DNA from: Nocardioides nitrophenolicus
Lineage (GTDB): Bacteria; Actinomycetota; Actinomycetes; Propionibacteriales; Nocardioidaceae
NCBI RefSeq assembly: GCF_016907515.1
Contig: NZ_JAFBBY010000001.1
Span: 1,674,001 to 1,738,000 of the forward strand
DNA length: 64,000 nucleotides
Reading direction: 5' to 3'
Shown here: positions 22,001-28,170 of the stretch, in pieces
Position numbering within the stretch: position 1 is the stretch's first letter
Layout: every line of letters starts with the position of its first letter
Notes under the pieces: generated by a model
Database searches by the model: none
Seen by the model: only the letters and a program-made list of their open reading frames with translations
Told to the model about the DNA's origin: nothing
Translations under genes and position numbers: made by a program

Positions 22001-22813
22001 CATCGCGACGGCCGGCTGCAGCTGCACCCGGTGGATCCGGGTCCGCCGCGCGGCGTCACCGTGATGGACGACCCGGCGTTCGGGGCGGTGCGGGACGTGG
22101 CCTGGAGCCCCGACGGGCGGCTGGTGGCGGCGGTGGGCGACGTCGAGCTGCGCGTCTTCGACGTCAGCGACCCGGCCCACCCGCGAGCGACGGCCCGCAT
22201 CACCCAGGAGTCGCAGGCCGTGACCCTGGCCTGGCGCCCCCACGACCGGCTCCTCGCCGTCACCTACGGCCGAGGTCCGGTGCGCCTCTACGACGTGACC
22301 GACGCCGAGGATCCGGTGCTCGCCGCGGAGCTCGACTCCTCCTCCGGCGACGCCACCGCCCTGGCCTTCGACCCGTCCGGCGACCTGCTCGCCGTCGGTG
22401 GCGCGTCGGCGAGCGTCACCCTGTGGAAGGTCGCCGACACCACCCGGCCACGACGGGTCGGGGAGCCCCTGCGGGGTCCCACCTCCACGATCCAGTGGGC
22501 CGCCTTCTCACCCGACGACACGCTCCTGGTCGCGACGTCGAACGCCGGGGTGGCCTGGATCTGGGACGTCGGCGACCCCACGCGCCCTACGGACTTCGCG
22601 GTCCTGGGGCCCGTCGACGGGGCGCTCTTCGGAGTCGTCTTCGACCGGACCGGGGACCGGATCGCGGCCGGTGGGACGAACAACCGGCTCAATGTGTGGC
22701 CCGTCGACCTCGACCAGGTCGTCGCCCACGTCTGCGCCGACCTCGGCGCCGGCCTCACCGCGGAGGAGTGGCGCACCCACGTTCGCGGGGTGTCCTTCGT
22801 CGATCCCTGCTGA
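19061..22813 (+). CDS. STAND (nSTAND1-type) NTPase with N-terminal HTH, transmembrane segment and WD40 propeller
   Basis: A 1,250-residue multidomain protein. Residues ~15-95 form an XRE-like helical region (LGQLLTRLRAGRPVRDLATA, SFSTISSWCRGASAPNHRQF). The NTPase begins with PSPYPGLVPFAEADAAAFSG, has Walker A GASGSGKT at 151-158 and a Walker B-like ALVVDRLEQLL at 201-211. A winged-helix/helical region follows, then one membrane helix at about 517-542 (LRLLLAAASALALVAATLAV) and a coiled segment. A long series of WD40-type blades runs from about 605 to 1225 (VAFSPDGSELAAVG, VRLWDVSDPAAPRAL, VRFSADGRYAAAASSDSTVK and others). Such proteins are signal-sensing ATP switches; in bacteria many are suspected of defence or developmental roles, but the function here is unknown. 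A GTG start is preceded by GAAGGA at 7-nt spacing. Confidence 0.9.
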   Translation: MLDAAVTTAMIEAVTDRAQLGQLLTRLRAGRPVRDLATAVAERVGERDAVSFSTISSWCRGASAPNHRQFTAFGALLAECEAGDADLWFDAVRRIRGADGAGPSPYPGLVPFAEADAAAFSGRDAVIDETMACVERVAASEQPDRVVAVIGASGSGKTSLIHAGLLPRLRAADREATVVEAGDQLDDLLTAVDATMAASSALVVDRLEQLLRSEVSHDVRSAFFAALTDARRQGVTILVLRADFYDRAAQHPVVLRALRTAQVLVGPMTEADLTAAIEGPARAAGSVVPEGLVELVKAEAGRAPGLLPHLSHALRQTWEHGRRGRMSIADYRAVGGVAGAIEQTAEAAYAELSPRARDAARRVFLRMVDVADDVPLTRRAVTRSELSTIIDPAVDEQDRRVLLEHLVAARLLVVDGEEVEVVHEVLLRAWPRLAGWVESVRESLRTQAGLRVATSLWLDGGRQDADLARGAALHGYRAVVADGVLATTVTERGFVEASERALLEAEVAQRRRVRRLRLLLAAASALALVAATLAVVAVVAGRDAAAARDGARQARDDALSRQVAVTAQGLVDSDPSVAALLAVSAYRVAPTLEARSAVLEIGHEPLPQRILGGAGSKAVALSADGGLLVTSDAVAGTVELLARDRSGSYRHAGTLELGEETYALALAPGGRVLAAGGTDTKVRLWDVSDPAAPRALGDPLVGVRGPVQRVAFSPDGSELAAVGQGEGVYRWGLADPAAPSRLPTFAVPSGVTWSVAYRPDGRALAVTDDEGEVHLIRHRDGRIVGTISPAGEQSARVASFSPDGSRLAVGSVVTNLFQVWDVRSLRAPRAVPDADDTFTSYVNDVRFSADGRYAAAASSDSTVKVWDTSTWTEVVVLHHAGLVTQLAFAEDGTLATAATDGTTRVWQLPRDLPLDAPASVFNVSQSARTGMVAAVGNGHLQLVRPDPDGRLTPAHARSLLAPSATGGGGISPDGRFVTQGHRDGRLQLHPVDPGPPRGVTVMDDPAFGAVRDVAWSPDGRLVAAVGDVELRVFDVSDPAHPRATARITQESQAVTLAWRPHDRLLAVTYGRGPVRLYDVTDAEDPVLAAELDSSSGDATALAFDPSGDLLAVGGASASVTLWKVADTTRPRRVGEPLRGPTSTIQWAAFSPDDTLLVATSNAGVAWIWDVGDPTRPTDFAVLGPVDGALFGVVFDRTGDRIAAGGTNNRLNVWPVDLDQVVAHVCADLGAGLTAEEWRTHVRGVSFVDPC

Positions 22814-22826
22814 GCCTGCCCCGGGG

Positions 22827-23318
22827 TCACGCGCCTCGACGCACGGGGCGGACCAGCACCAGCTCGCCGTCCTCGGTGCTGCCGCGCACGCCGGTGAACC
22901 CCGCCTTCGCCGCCACCCGCAGGCTCGCGGCGTTGTCGGGCGCGATCGACGCCCGCACCCGCACGCCCGCCGCGTCGGCCCGGGCCAGCAGCGCGCCGAG
23001 CGCCTCGGTCGCCAGCCCGTAGCCGCGCGCCTCGGCGACCAGTCCGTAGCCCACCTCGACCTCGGGCAGGTCGTCGTCGGCCGGCTCCGGCGGGCTGAAG
23101 AAGCCGATCGAGCCGATCACCAGGCGCCGCTTGAGCGACACGATCGAGCGCGGGCCCCACGGGTCGCCGTCGCGCCAGAGGGTCGCCGCGCCGCGGTCGT
23201 CCTCGCGGGGGAAGTCGGGATGCCAGCCGGGCCGGCGCTCACCGGATCTCACGGCGGAGGCCGTCTCGGCGTCCCACAGGACGAGGGCCAGCCGTGCGGT
23301 CGTGACGCCATCCACCAT
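22827..23318 (-). CDS. GNAT family N-acetyltransferase
   Basis: A 163-residue GNAT with the ribosomal-protein-acetyltransferase layout: TTARLALVLWD at the N-terminus, VIGSIGFFSPPEP, EVEVGYGLVAEARGYGLATE containing the acetyl-CoA pyrophosphate loop (ARGYGLA), and NAASLRVAAKAGF before the last strand. It transfers acetyl from acetyl-CoA to an amine whose identity is unknown. The ATG at 23318 fits the homology and has a near -10 box (CACAGT) 6 nt upstream; a longer reading to 23378 adds 20 unlike residues. It ends 13 nt from the STAND gene on the other strand. Confidence 0.85.
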   Translation of the reverse strand: MVDGVTTARLALVLWDAETASAVRSGERRPGWHPDFPREDDRGAATLWRDGDPWGPRSIVSLKRRLVIGSIGFFSPPEPADDDLPEVEVGYGLVAEARGYGLATEALGALLARADAAGVRVRASIAPDNAASLRVAAKAGFTGVRGSTEDGELVLVRPVRRGA

Positions 23319-23367
23319 GGGTCCACTGTGCCAGCCTGCCGGGGTCGCGGACGGCCGGGTCGTGGCG

Positions 23368-23772
23368 TCAGTGCTCACGATCTCCGGCGCGGGCCACGAT
23401 CACCTCGCACGGCGGCCCGGATCGCTGCAGCCGCTCGTCGGTGGTCAGCAGCGGACAGCCGAACCGCTCGGCGAGGGCGACGTAGAGACCGTCGAGCACG
23501 CGCACCCGGTCCTGGAGCGCCATCGCTCTCGCGAGCAGCTCGCCGTCGAGGGGAACCTGGTCCTGCGACAGGCTGGCGGCATCGGACATCGCGGCCGTCG
23601 CCTCCGCCGGCGCCAGCTGCCCCCCGCGCACCATCCGGGCGATGGCGGAGAGCACCTCGGCGAGCTGATGGGCCGGAGCGGCGATCGGCTGCGCGAGATG
23701 TGCCAGCACGGCCGGCTTCGCGGGCTGGTCGGTCACGACGTCGACCAACGCCGAGGCGTCGAGGACGATCAC
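23368..23772 (-). CDS. vapC: VapC-type PIN-domain ribonuclease toxin
   Basis: A 134-residue PIN domain. The four acidic metal-binding residues are in place: Asp5 (MIVLDASALVD), Glu39 (AEVLSAI), Asp94 (RVLDGLYVAL) and Asp112 (LLTTDERL). Such toxins are Mg2+-dependent endoribonucleases, often cutting tRNA or rRNA, held in check by the cognate antitoxin. The GTG start overlaps the antitoxin stop as GTGA, the classic coupled order with antitoxin first. The 3' end is 49 nt from the GNAT start. Confidence 0.9.
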   Translation of the reverse strand: MIVLDASALVDVVTDQPAKPAVLAHLAQPIAAPAHQLAEVLSAIARMVRGGQLAPAEATAAMSDAASLSQDQVPLDGELLARAMALQDRVRVLDGLYVALAERFGCPLLTTDERLQRSGPPCEVIVARAGDREH

Positions 23773-23990
23773 GCGCCGAACTCTCCGCGCACCTCGTCCA
23801 TCAGGGCGGTGGTGTCGACCAGGTGGCTGGTGCGCGGCGCACGCGCGCGAGCGGCCGCGATCCAGTCGGCATTGGCGCGGGCGTCCAACGCGTCGCGGAA
23901 GGCCTGCTGGGCGATCGACGAGATCGGCAGCTCCGTGCGGCGGAGCTCGTCGTACAACGCGTCAGGGACGTAGATGTTCACCTTCGGCAT
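23769..23990 (-). CDS. vapB: VapB-type ribbon-helix-helix antitoxin
   Basis: A 73-residue protein starting MPKVNIYVPDALYDELRRTE, the single beta strand plus helix of ribbon-helix-helix DNA-binding antitoxins, followed by ISSIAQQAFRDALDAR. The C-terminal tail (TSHLVDTTALMDEVRGEFGA) would wrap the VapC active site. It probably represses its own promoter together with VapC. The ATG at 23990 is 6 nt after a TACATT -10 box and has no properly spaced ribosome site, so the toxin-antitoxin mRNA is likely leaderless. Confidence 0.88.
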   Translation of the reverse strand: MPKVNIYVPDALYDELRRTELPISSIAQQAFRDALDARANADWIAAARARAPRTSHLVDTTALMDEVRGEFGA

Positions 23991-23996
23991 ACCCCC

Positions 23997-24002
23997 AATG
24001 TA
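23997..24002 (-). promoter_or_regulatory. -10 box of the leaderless vapBC promoter
   Basis: TACATT on the minus strand, 6 nt before the vapB ATG. The spacer is GGGGGT, and a second GGGGGT lies immediately upstream of the box (a duplicated motif bracketing the -10), which may be part of an autoregulatory operator. Confidence 0.5.
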
Positions 24003-24071
24003 CCCCCAGCTGGCTGACCTGGTCCGCGGTCGCACGAACCGCCCCTCGGCGGCTCTCGTCGTCCACAGGCC

Positions 24072-24566
24072 TCAGCTGTCGAGCATCCGCTGCCACCACA
24101 CCACGTCGATCCACCTGTCGAGCTTGCGGCCGACCTCGCGCAGCACGCCCTGGCGCTCGAACCCGCAGGCGCGGTGCAGTCCCTCGGACGCGTCATTGGG
24201 CAGCGCGATGCACGCGAGGGCGGTCCGTACGCCGCCCGCGCGCATCCGGGCCAGCAGGTCGTCGTACAGCAGCCGGCCCAGGCCGCGACCGGCCGCCTCG
24301 GGCGCGAGATAGACGGTGACCTCGCGGGTGTGGTCGTAGGCGCCGCGGTCGCGGAACGGGCCGGAGTAGGCGAACCCGGCCACCTCCCCGGCCAGGTCGG
24401 CGACCAGGAAGTGGTCACCGGGGTGGGGGGAGGCCAGCTTCCGCTCCCACACCGCGCGCGGCGGTGGCTCGGTGTCGAAGGTCGCGTAGCCGGTGCGCAC
24501 CTCGTGGGCGTAGATCGCGGCGACCGCGTCGAGGTCGGCGTCGGTCGCGGGCCGGATCGTCGTCAT
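24072..24566 (-). CDS. GNAT N-acetyltransferase, phosphinothricin/methionine-sulfone acetyltransferase type
   Basis: A 164-residue GNAT of the Pat/MnaT group, recognisable from TIRPATDADLDAVAAIYAHE then RTGYATFDTEPPP, the acetyl-CoA loop APEAAGRGLGRLLYDDLL and NDASEGLHRACGFERQGVLR. Relatives acetylate phosphinothricin, methionine sulfone or related amino-acid analogues; which is used here is unknown. The ATG overlaps the purD stop as ATGA, so it is translationally coupled to purD, an arrangement with no obvious metabolic logic. Confidence 0.88.
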   Translation of the reverse strand: MTTIRPATDADLDAVAAIYAHEVRTGYATFDTEPPPRAVWERKLASPHPGDHFLVADLAGEVAGFAYSGPFRDRGAYDHTREVTVYLAPEAAGRGLGRLLYDDLLARMRAGGVRTALACIALPNDASEGLHRACGFERQGVLREVGRKLDRWIDVVWWQRMLDS

Positions 24567-25843
24567 GAGTCTGGGTCCAGGCTGAGCGAGGCGCCCTCGA
24601 CCACGCCCAGCGGCTCGGCGGCGATGTCGGAGCGGCGCTGCAGGCCCGGGAAGGCGATCAGGTCGGCGGCGGCGTACGCGCGGGAGCGGGCGTCGGCGAC
24701 GTCGTACCCGACGGCGCGGACGGCGAGCACCCGACCGCCCGCCGTGACCAGCGAGCCGTCGACGAGCGCGGTGCCGGCGTGGATGACGTCGACGTCGGCG
24801 ACCCCGTTCGCGCGGCCGACGCCGGTGATGACGTCGCCCTTCGACGAGGACTCCGGGTACCCGGCCGAGGCGAGCACGACGGTGACCGAGGCGCCGTCGC
24901 GGAAGCGCGGGGCGGCCACCTCCGCCAGCCGCCCGGTCGCCGCGGCGTGGAGCAGCTCGCCCAGCGGCGACTCCAGCAGCGCGAGCACCGGCTGGACGTC
25001 GGGGTCGCCGAAGCGGCAGTTGAACTCGATGACGCGCGGCCCGGCGGCGGTGAGCGCGAGCCCGACGTACAGGCAGCCGACGAAGGGCGCGCCCCGGCGG
25101 GCCATCTCGTCGAGGGTGGGCTGGACGACGGTGTCGACCACGGTGGCGGCGAGGTCGGCGGGCGCCCAGGCCAGCGGGGAGTAGGAGCCCATGCCGCCGG
25201 TGTTGGGGCCGCGGCCGCCGTCGAAGATCCGCTTGAAGTCCTGCGCCGGCTGCAGCGGCCGGGTGGTCGTGCCGTCGCAGACCGCGAACAGCGAGACCTC
25301 CGGTCCGTCGAGGAACTCCTCGACCACGACCCGCCCGCAGCCCGCCGCGTGGGCGAGCGCCTCGGCGCGGTCCAGGGTCACCACCACGCCCTTGCCGGCG
25401 GCGAGCGCGTCGTCCTTGACGACGTACGGCGCCCCGAACTCGTCGAGCGCCGCGGCCACCTCCTCCGGGGTGGTGCAGGTCCGCGACCCGGCGGTCGGTA
25501 CGCCGGCCGCGGCCATCACCTCCTTGGAGAACGCCTTGGAGCCCTCGAGGCGCGCGGCGGCCCGCGACGGCCCGAAGACCGCGATCCCCGCCTCGCGCAC
25601 GGCGTCCGCGACCCCGGCGACGAGCGGCGCCTCCGGGCCGACCACGACGAGATCGGCGCCCAGCGAGCGGGCCAGGGCGGCGACCGCCGCACCGTCCATC
25701 GCGTCGACGTCGTGGAGCGTCGCGAACGCGCCGATGCCCGGGTTGCCGGGGGCGGCGTGGACCTCGCTCACCCCGGGGTCGCGGGAGAGGGCGAGAGCCA
25801 GGGCGTGCTCGCGGCCGCCGGTGCCGATGACGAGGGTCTTCAC
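24563..25843 (-). CDS. purD: Phosphoribosylamine-glycine ligase (GAR synthetase)
   Basis: PurD makes glycinamide ribonucleotide from phosphoribosylamine, glycine and ATP, the second step of purine synthesis. The 426-residue protein has the ATP-grasp layout: KTLVIGTGGREHALA at the N-terminus, VVGPEAPLVAGVADAVREAG, FGPSRAAARLEGSKAFSKE, YVVKDDALAAGKGVVVTLD, the family signature RGAPFVGCLYVGLALTAAG and VIEFNCRFGDPDVQ. The GTG start lies 8 nt after a TAGGAT -10 box (leaderless). The GNAT at 24072 is coupled downstream. A kinase gene diverges upstream. Confidence 0.96.
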   Translation of the reverse strand: MKTLVIGTGGREHALALALSRDPGVSEVHAAPGNPGIGAFATLHDVDAMDGAAVAALARSLGADLVVVGPEAPLVAGVADAVREAGIAVFGPSRAAARLEGSKAFSKEVMAAAGVPTAGSRTCTTPEEVAAALDEFGAPYVVKDDALAAGKGVVVTLDRAEALAHAAGCGRVVVEEFLDGPEVSLFAVCDGTTTRPLQPAQDFKRIFDGGRGPNTGGMGSYSPLAWAPADLAATVVDTVVQPTLDEMARRGAPFVGCLYVGLALTAAGPRVIEFNCRFGDPDVQPVLALLESPLGELLHAAATGRLAEVAAPRFRDGASVTVVLASAGYPESSSKGDVITGVGRANGVADVDVIHAGTALVDGSLVTAGGRVLAVRAVGYDVADARSRAYAAADLIAFPGLQRRSDIAAEPLGVVEGASLSLDPDS

Positions 25844-25851
25844 GGACGTCG

Positions 25852-25857
25852 ATCCTA
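25852..25857 (-). promoter_or_regulatory. -10 box of the leaderless purD promoter
   Basis: TAGGAT on the minus strand, 8 nt before the GTG start of purD, without a Shine-Dalgarno sequence. Confidence 0.5.
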
Positions 25858-25939
25858 GGAGGCGGGGCCTCCGGGCCGGGCCCGAGGCCTGAACTCGGCA
25901 CCACGGGGCATGGAACGGCTGCACGGTCCTGCTCGGGCA

Positions 25940-25955
25940 GACTGTGCACACAGTC
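25940..25955. promoter_or_regulatory. 16-bp perfect palindrome upstream of the first kinase gene (putative operator)
   Basis: GACTGTG-CA-CACAGTC is an exact palindrome centred 36 bp before the kinase ATG at 25984 and about 105 bp from the purD start. It sits where an operator for the kinase promoter would be. The cognate regulator is unknown. Confidence 0.42.
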
Positions 25956-25983
25956 GGCTCGGGACGCATGGGGGTTTGGTCGG

Positions 25984-28170
25984 ATGCAGGTGCCGCAGGT
26001 GGGAGACGTCGTCGGGCGCTACCGGATCGAGCGCGAGCTCGGCCGCGGCGGCATGGGCGTGGTCCTCGCCGCGACCGACACCCGGCTCAACCGCACCGTC
26101 GCGCTCAAGGTGATCACCGGACCCCACACCACCGACCCGCACTTCCGCGAGCGCTTCGAGGACGAGGCCGCGATGCTCGCCCGGATCGACTCGCCGTTCG
26201 TGGTCCGGCTGCTCGACCACGACGGCCAGGGACCGAGCCCCTATCTGGTCACCCAGTACGTCGACGGGACCGACCTCGCGCGACACGTCCGCGCCCACGG
26301 GCCACTGCCCGCGCGGGACGCGCTGACCCTGTGCGCCCAGGTCGCGCGTGGGCTCGGCGCGGCCCACCGCGCCGGCATCGTGCACCGCGACCTCAAGCTC
26401 AGCAACATCCTGGTGCGCGATCTCGGCACCCCGGAGCAGCACGCCTACGTCTGCGACTTCGGCATCGCCCGCGGTGACGGGCTCCCGCGGCGGACCGCCG
26501 CCGGCGTCGTGGTCGGGAGCTGGACCAACCTCGCCCCGGAGCGGACCGAGGGCACGCCCGCCACCGCGGCCAGCGATCTCTACGCCCTCGGCTGCGTGCT
26601 GTGGACCTGCCTGACCGCCACGCCGCCGTACGCCGGCGGCGAGGGCGAGGTGGCGCTCGCCCACGCCCACGCTCCCGTGCCACAGCTCCCGGGGAGCGAC
26701 GCCTTCACGGTCCGGCTCAACGCCTTCCTGGCCCGGCTGCTCGCCAAGGACCCGGCCGCCCGGCCCGCCGACGCGGGCGAGGTGCGCGACGAGCTCGAGC
26801 GCCTGGTCGGCGCGGCGCCGCTGTCCCCGGCGGCCGCCGCGCGGCCCACGGTCGAGCGCCCGCTGCCCGCACCACCAGCAGCGCCACCAGCAGCGTCACC
26901 GGCCGCGCCGCCGCCCCCTCCTCCGCCGCGCCCCGGCCCCCTCGCCCGCCGCCGGCGCCGCTGGCCCTGGGCGGTCGTGGCGGTCGTCGTCCTGGCCGCG
27001 GGTGCGGCGGGCGCCGGCCTGGCGCTGCGCGACCACGAGAGCCCGTCGGCCACCCCGGCGGCCCGCGACGACGCGGTCACCGGCGACCTCGACGGCGACG
27101 GGTTCGGCGACCTCGCCGTCCTCGAGCTGTCCCCACCCGACACCAGCCGGCCCGACCAGCCGGCGGGCCGTCTCGAGCCGCACACCCGGTGGCGGCTGCT
27201 CTCCGACGGCGGCAGCTTCCGCGAGCGCACGGAGGCCACCGCCCCGGCCCCGACCTCGTGGCCCGACGGCACCGGCACCCTCACCCAGGCCGACGTCGAC
27301 GGTGACGGACGCCCCGATCAGGTCTGGACGACGGTCGACGACGGCGACCGAGCGGTGGTCGACGTGATCCCGGCGGAGGGCGGCCCGTGGCACGACAGCT
27401 GGCCCGGCGGCGACTGGTCCAACCAGGGCCGCCCGCTGGTGGCCGACCTCAGCCGGGACGGCCGGGCCGACCTGGTCTACCTCAACGAGTTCCACGAGGA
27501 CGACGAGCTGGTGATCGAGGTGGCCGTGGCGCACGACGACGGCTTCGCGGAGCCGGAGCCCTGGCTGGAGGCGGACGGCTACGCCTCCACGGCGCTCTAC
27601 CTCTACGCCGGCGACGTGGACGGCGACGGAGCCGACGACGTGGTCCTCCAGGTCTCCCGCACCGGCAACGAGTCGGACCTGGTCCAGGTGCTCACCTCCG
27701 ACGGCGGCTCCCTCACCCGCGAGGGCACCGAGCAGCGACTCGCGGTCCCCGGCTACACGCGGGGCATCCTGCTGCTCGCCGACACCGACGGCGACGGCGC
27801 CGACGAGCTGGTCCTCGCCGGCCGCCACGGCCTCGCGGCCCGTCGGTTCGCCGACGGCGCCCTCGCCGACCCGACGCCGTTGTGGACCACCACGCCCGAC
27901 CAGTACGACGACTGGCGGTTCCGCTCCCGCGACTACCAGAACACCTACTGGCGATCGCGGCTGTGGGCCGCCTCGGACGTCGACGGCGACGGGGACGACG
28001 ACATCGTCAACCTGCTCCCCGGACCGGACGGCTTCTCGATCGAGGTCTACCGCAGCGAGGGCGGCGCTCTCACCGCGCCGACAGCGTGGGGCACCCTGCC
28101 CTGCGGACCAGCGGGGGCCGACGGCACCCGCTGCCTCGACATCCCCCAGACGCTGCGAGTGGTGGGCTGA
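25984..28170 (+). CDS. Transmembrane Ser/Thr protein kinase with FG-GAP/VCBS-type ectodomain (kinase 1)
   Basis: A 728-residue PknB-type receptor kinase. The kinase domain (about 12-270) has the glycine loop LGRGGMGVV, Lys42 in VALKV, catalytic Asp136 in HRDLKLSN (the usual Pro after Lys is Leu) and DFG Asp158. A Pro/Ala-rich juxtamembrane linker precedes a membrane helix at about 327-348 (WPWAVVAVVVLAAGAAGAG). The outside part carries repeated D-x-D-G-D-G-x-x-D loops (GDLDGDGFGDLAV, ADVDGDGRPDQV, GDVDGDGADDVVL, ASDVDGDGDDDIV), typical of calcium-binding FG-GAP/integrin-like propellers. It ends WGTLPC...CLDIP, a Cys pair kept in all three paralogues. It overlaps kinase 2 by one base (TGATG). 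The ligand and kinase substrates are unknown. Confidence 0.93.
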   Translation: MQVPQVGDVVGRYRIERELGRGGMGVVLAATDTRLNRTVALKVITGPHTTDPHFRERFEDEAAMLARIDSPFVVRLLDHDGQGPSPYLVTQYVDGTDLARHVRAHGPLPARDALTLCAQVARGLGAAHRAGIVHRDLKLSNILVRDLGTPEQHAYVCDFGIARGDGLPRRTAAGVVVGSWTNLAPERTEGTPATAASDLYALGCVLWTCLTATPPYAGGEGEVALAHAHAPVPQLPGSDAFTVRLNAFLARLLAKDPAARPADAGEVRDELERLVGAAPLSPAAAARPTVERPLPAPPAAPPAASPAAPPPPPPPRPGPLARRRRRWPWAVVAVVVLAAGAAGAGLALRDHESPSATPAARDDAVTGDLDGDGFGDLAVLELSPPDTSRPDQPAGRLEPHTRWRLLSDGGSFRERTEATAPAPTSWPDGTGTLTQADVDGDGRPDQVWTTVDDGDRAVVDVIPAEGGPWHDSWPGGDWSNQGRPLVADLSRDGRADLVYLNEFHEDDELVIEVAVAHDDGFAEPEPWLEADGYASTALYLYAGDVDGDGADDVVLQVSRTGNESDLVQVLTSDGGSLTREGTEQRLAVPGYTRGILLLADTDGDGADELVLAGRHGLAARRFADGALADPTPLWTTTPDQYDDWRFRSRDYQNTYWRSRLWAASDVDGDGDDDIVNLLPGPDGFSIEVYRSEGGALTAPTAWGTLPCGPAGADGTRCLDIPQTLRVVG

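Noticed and set aside
22827..23378. Longer GNAT starting at 23378
   Set aside because: The extra 20 residues are unlike GNAT N-termini; the ATG at 23318 fits the homology and a near -10 box.
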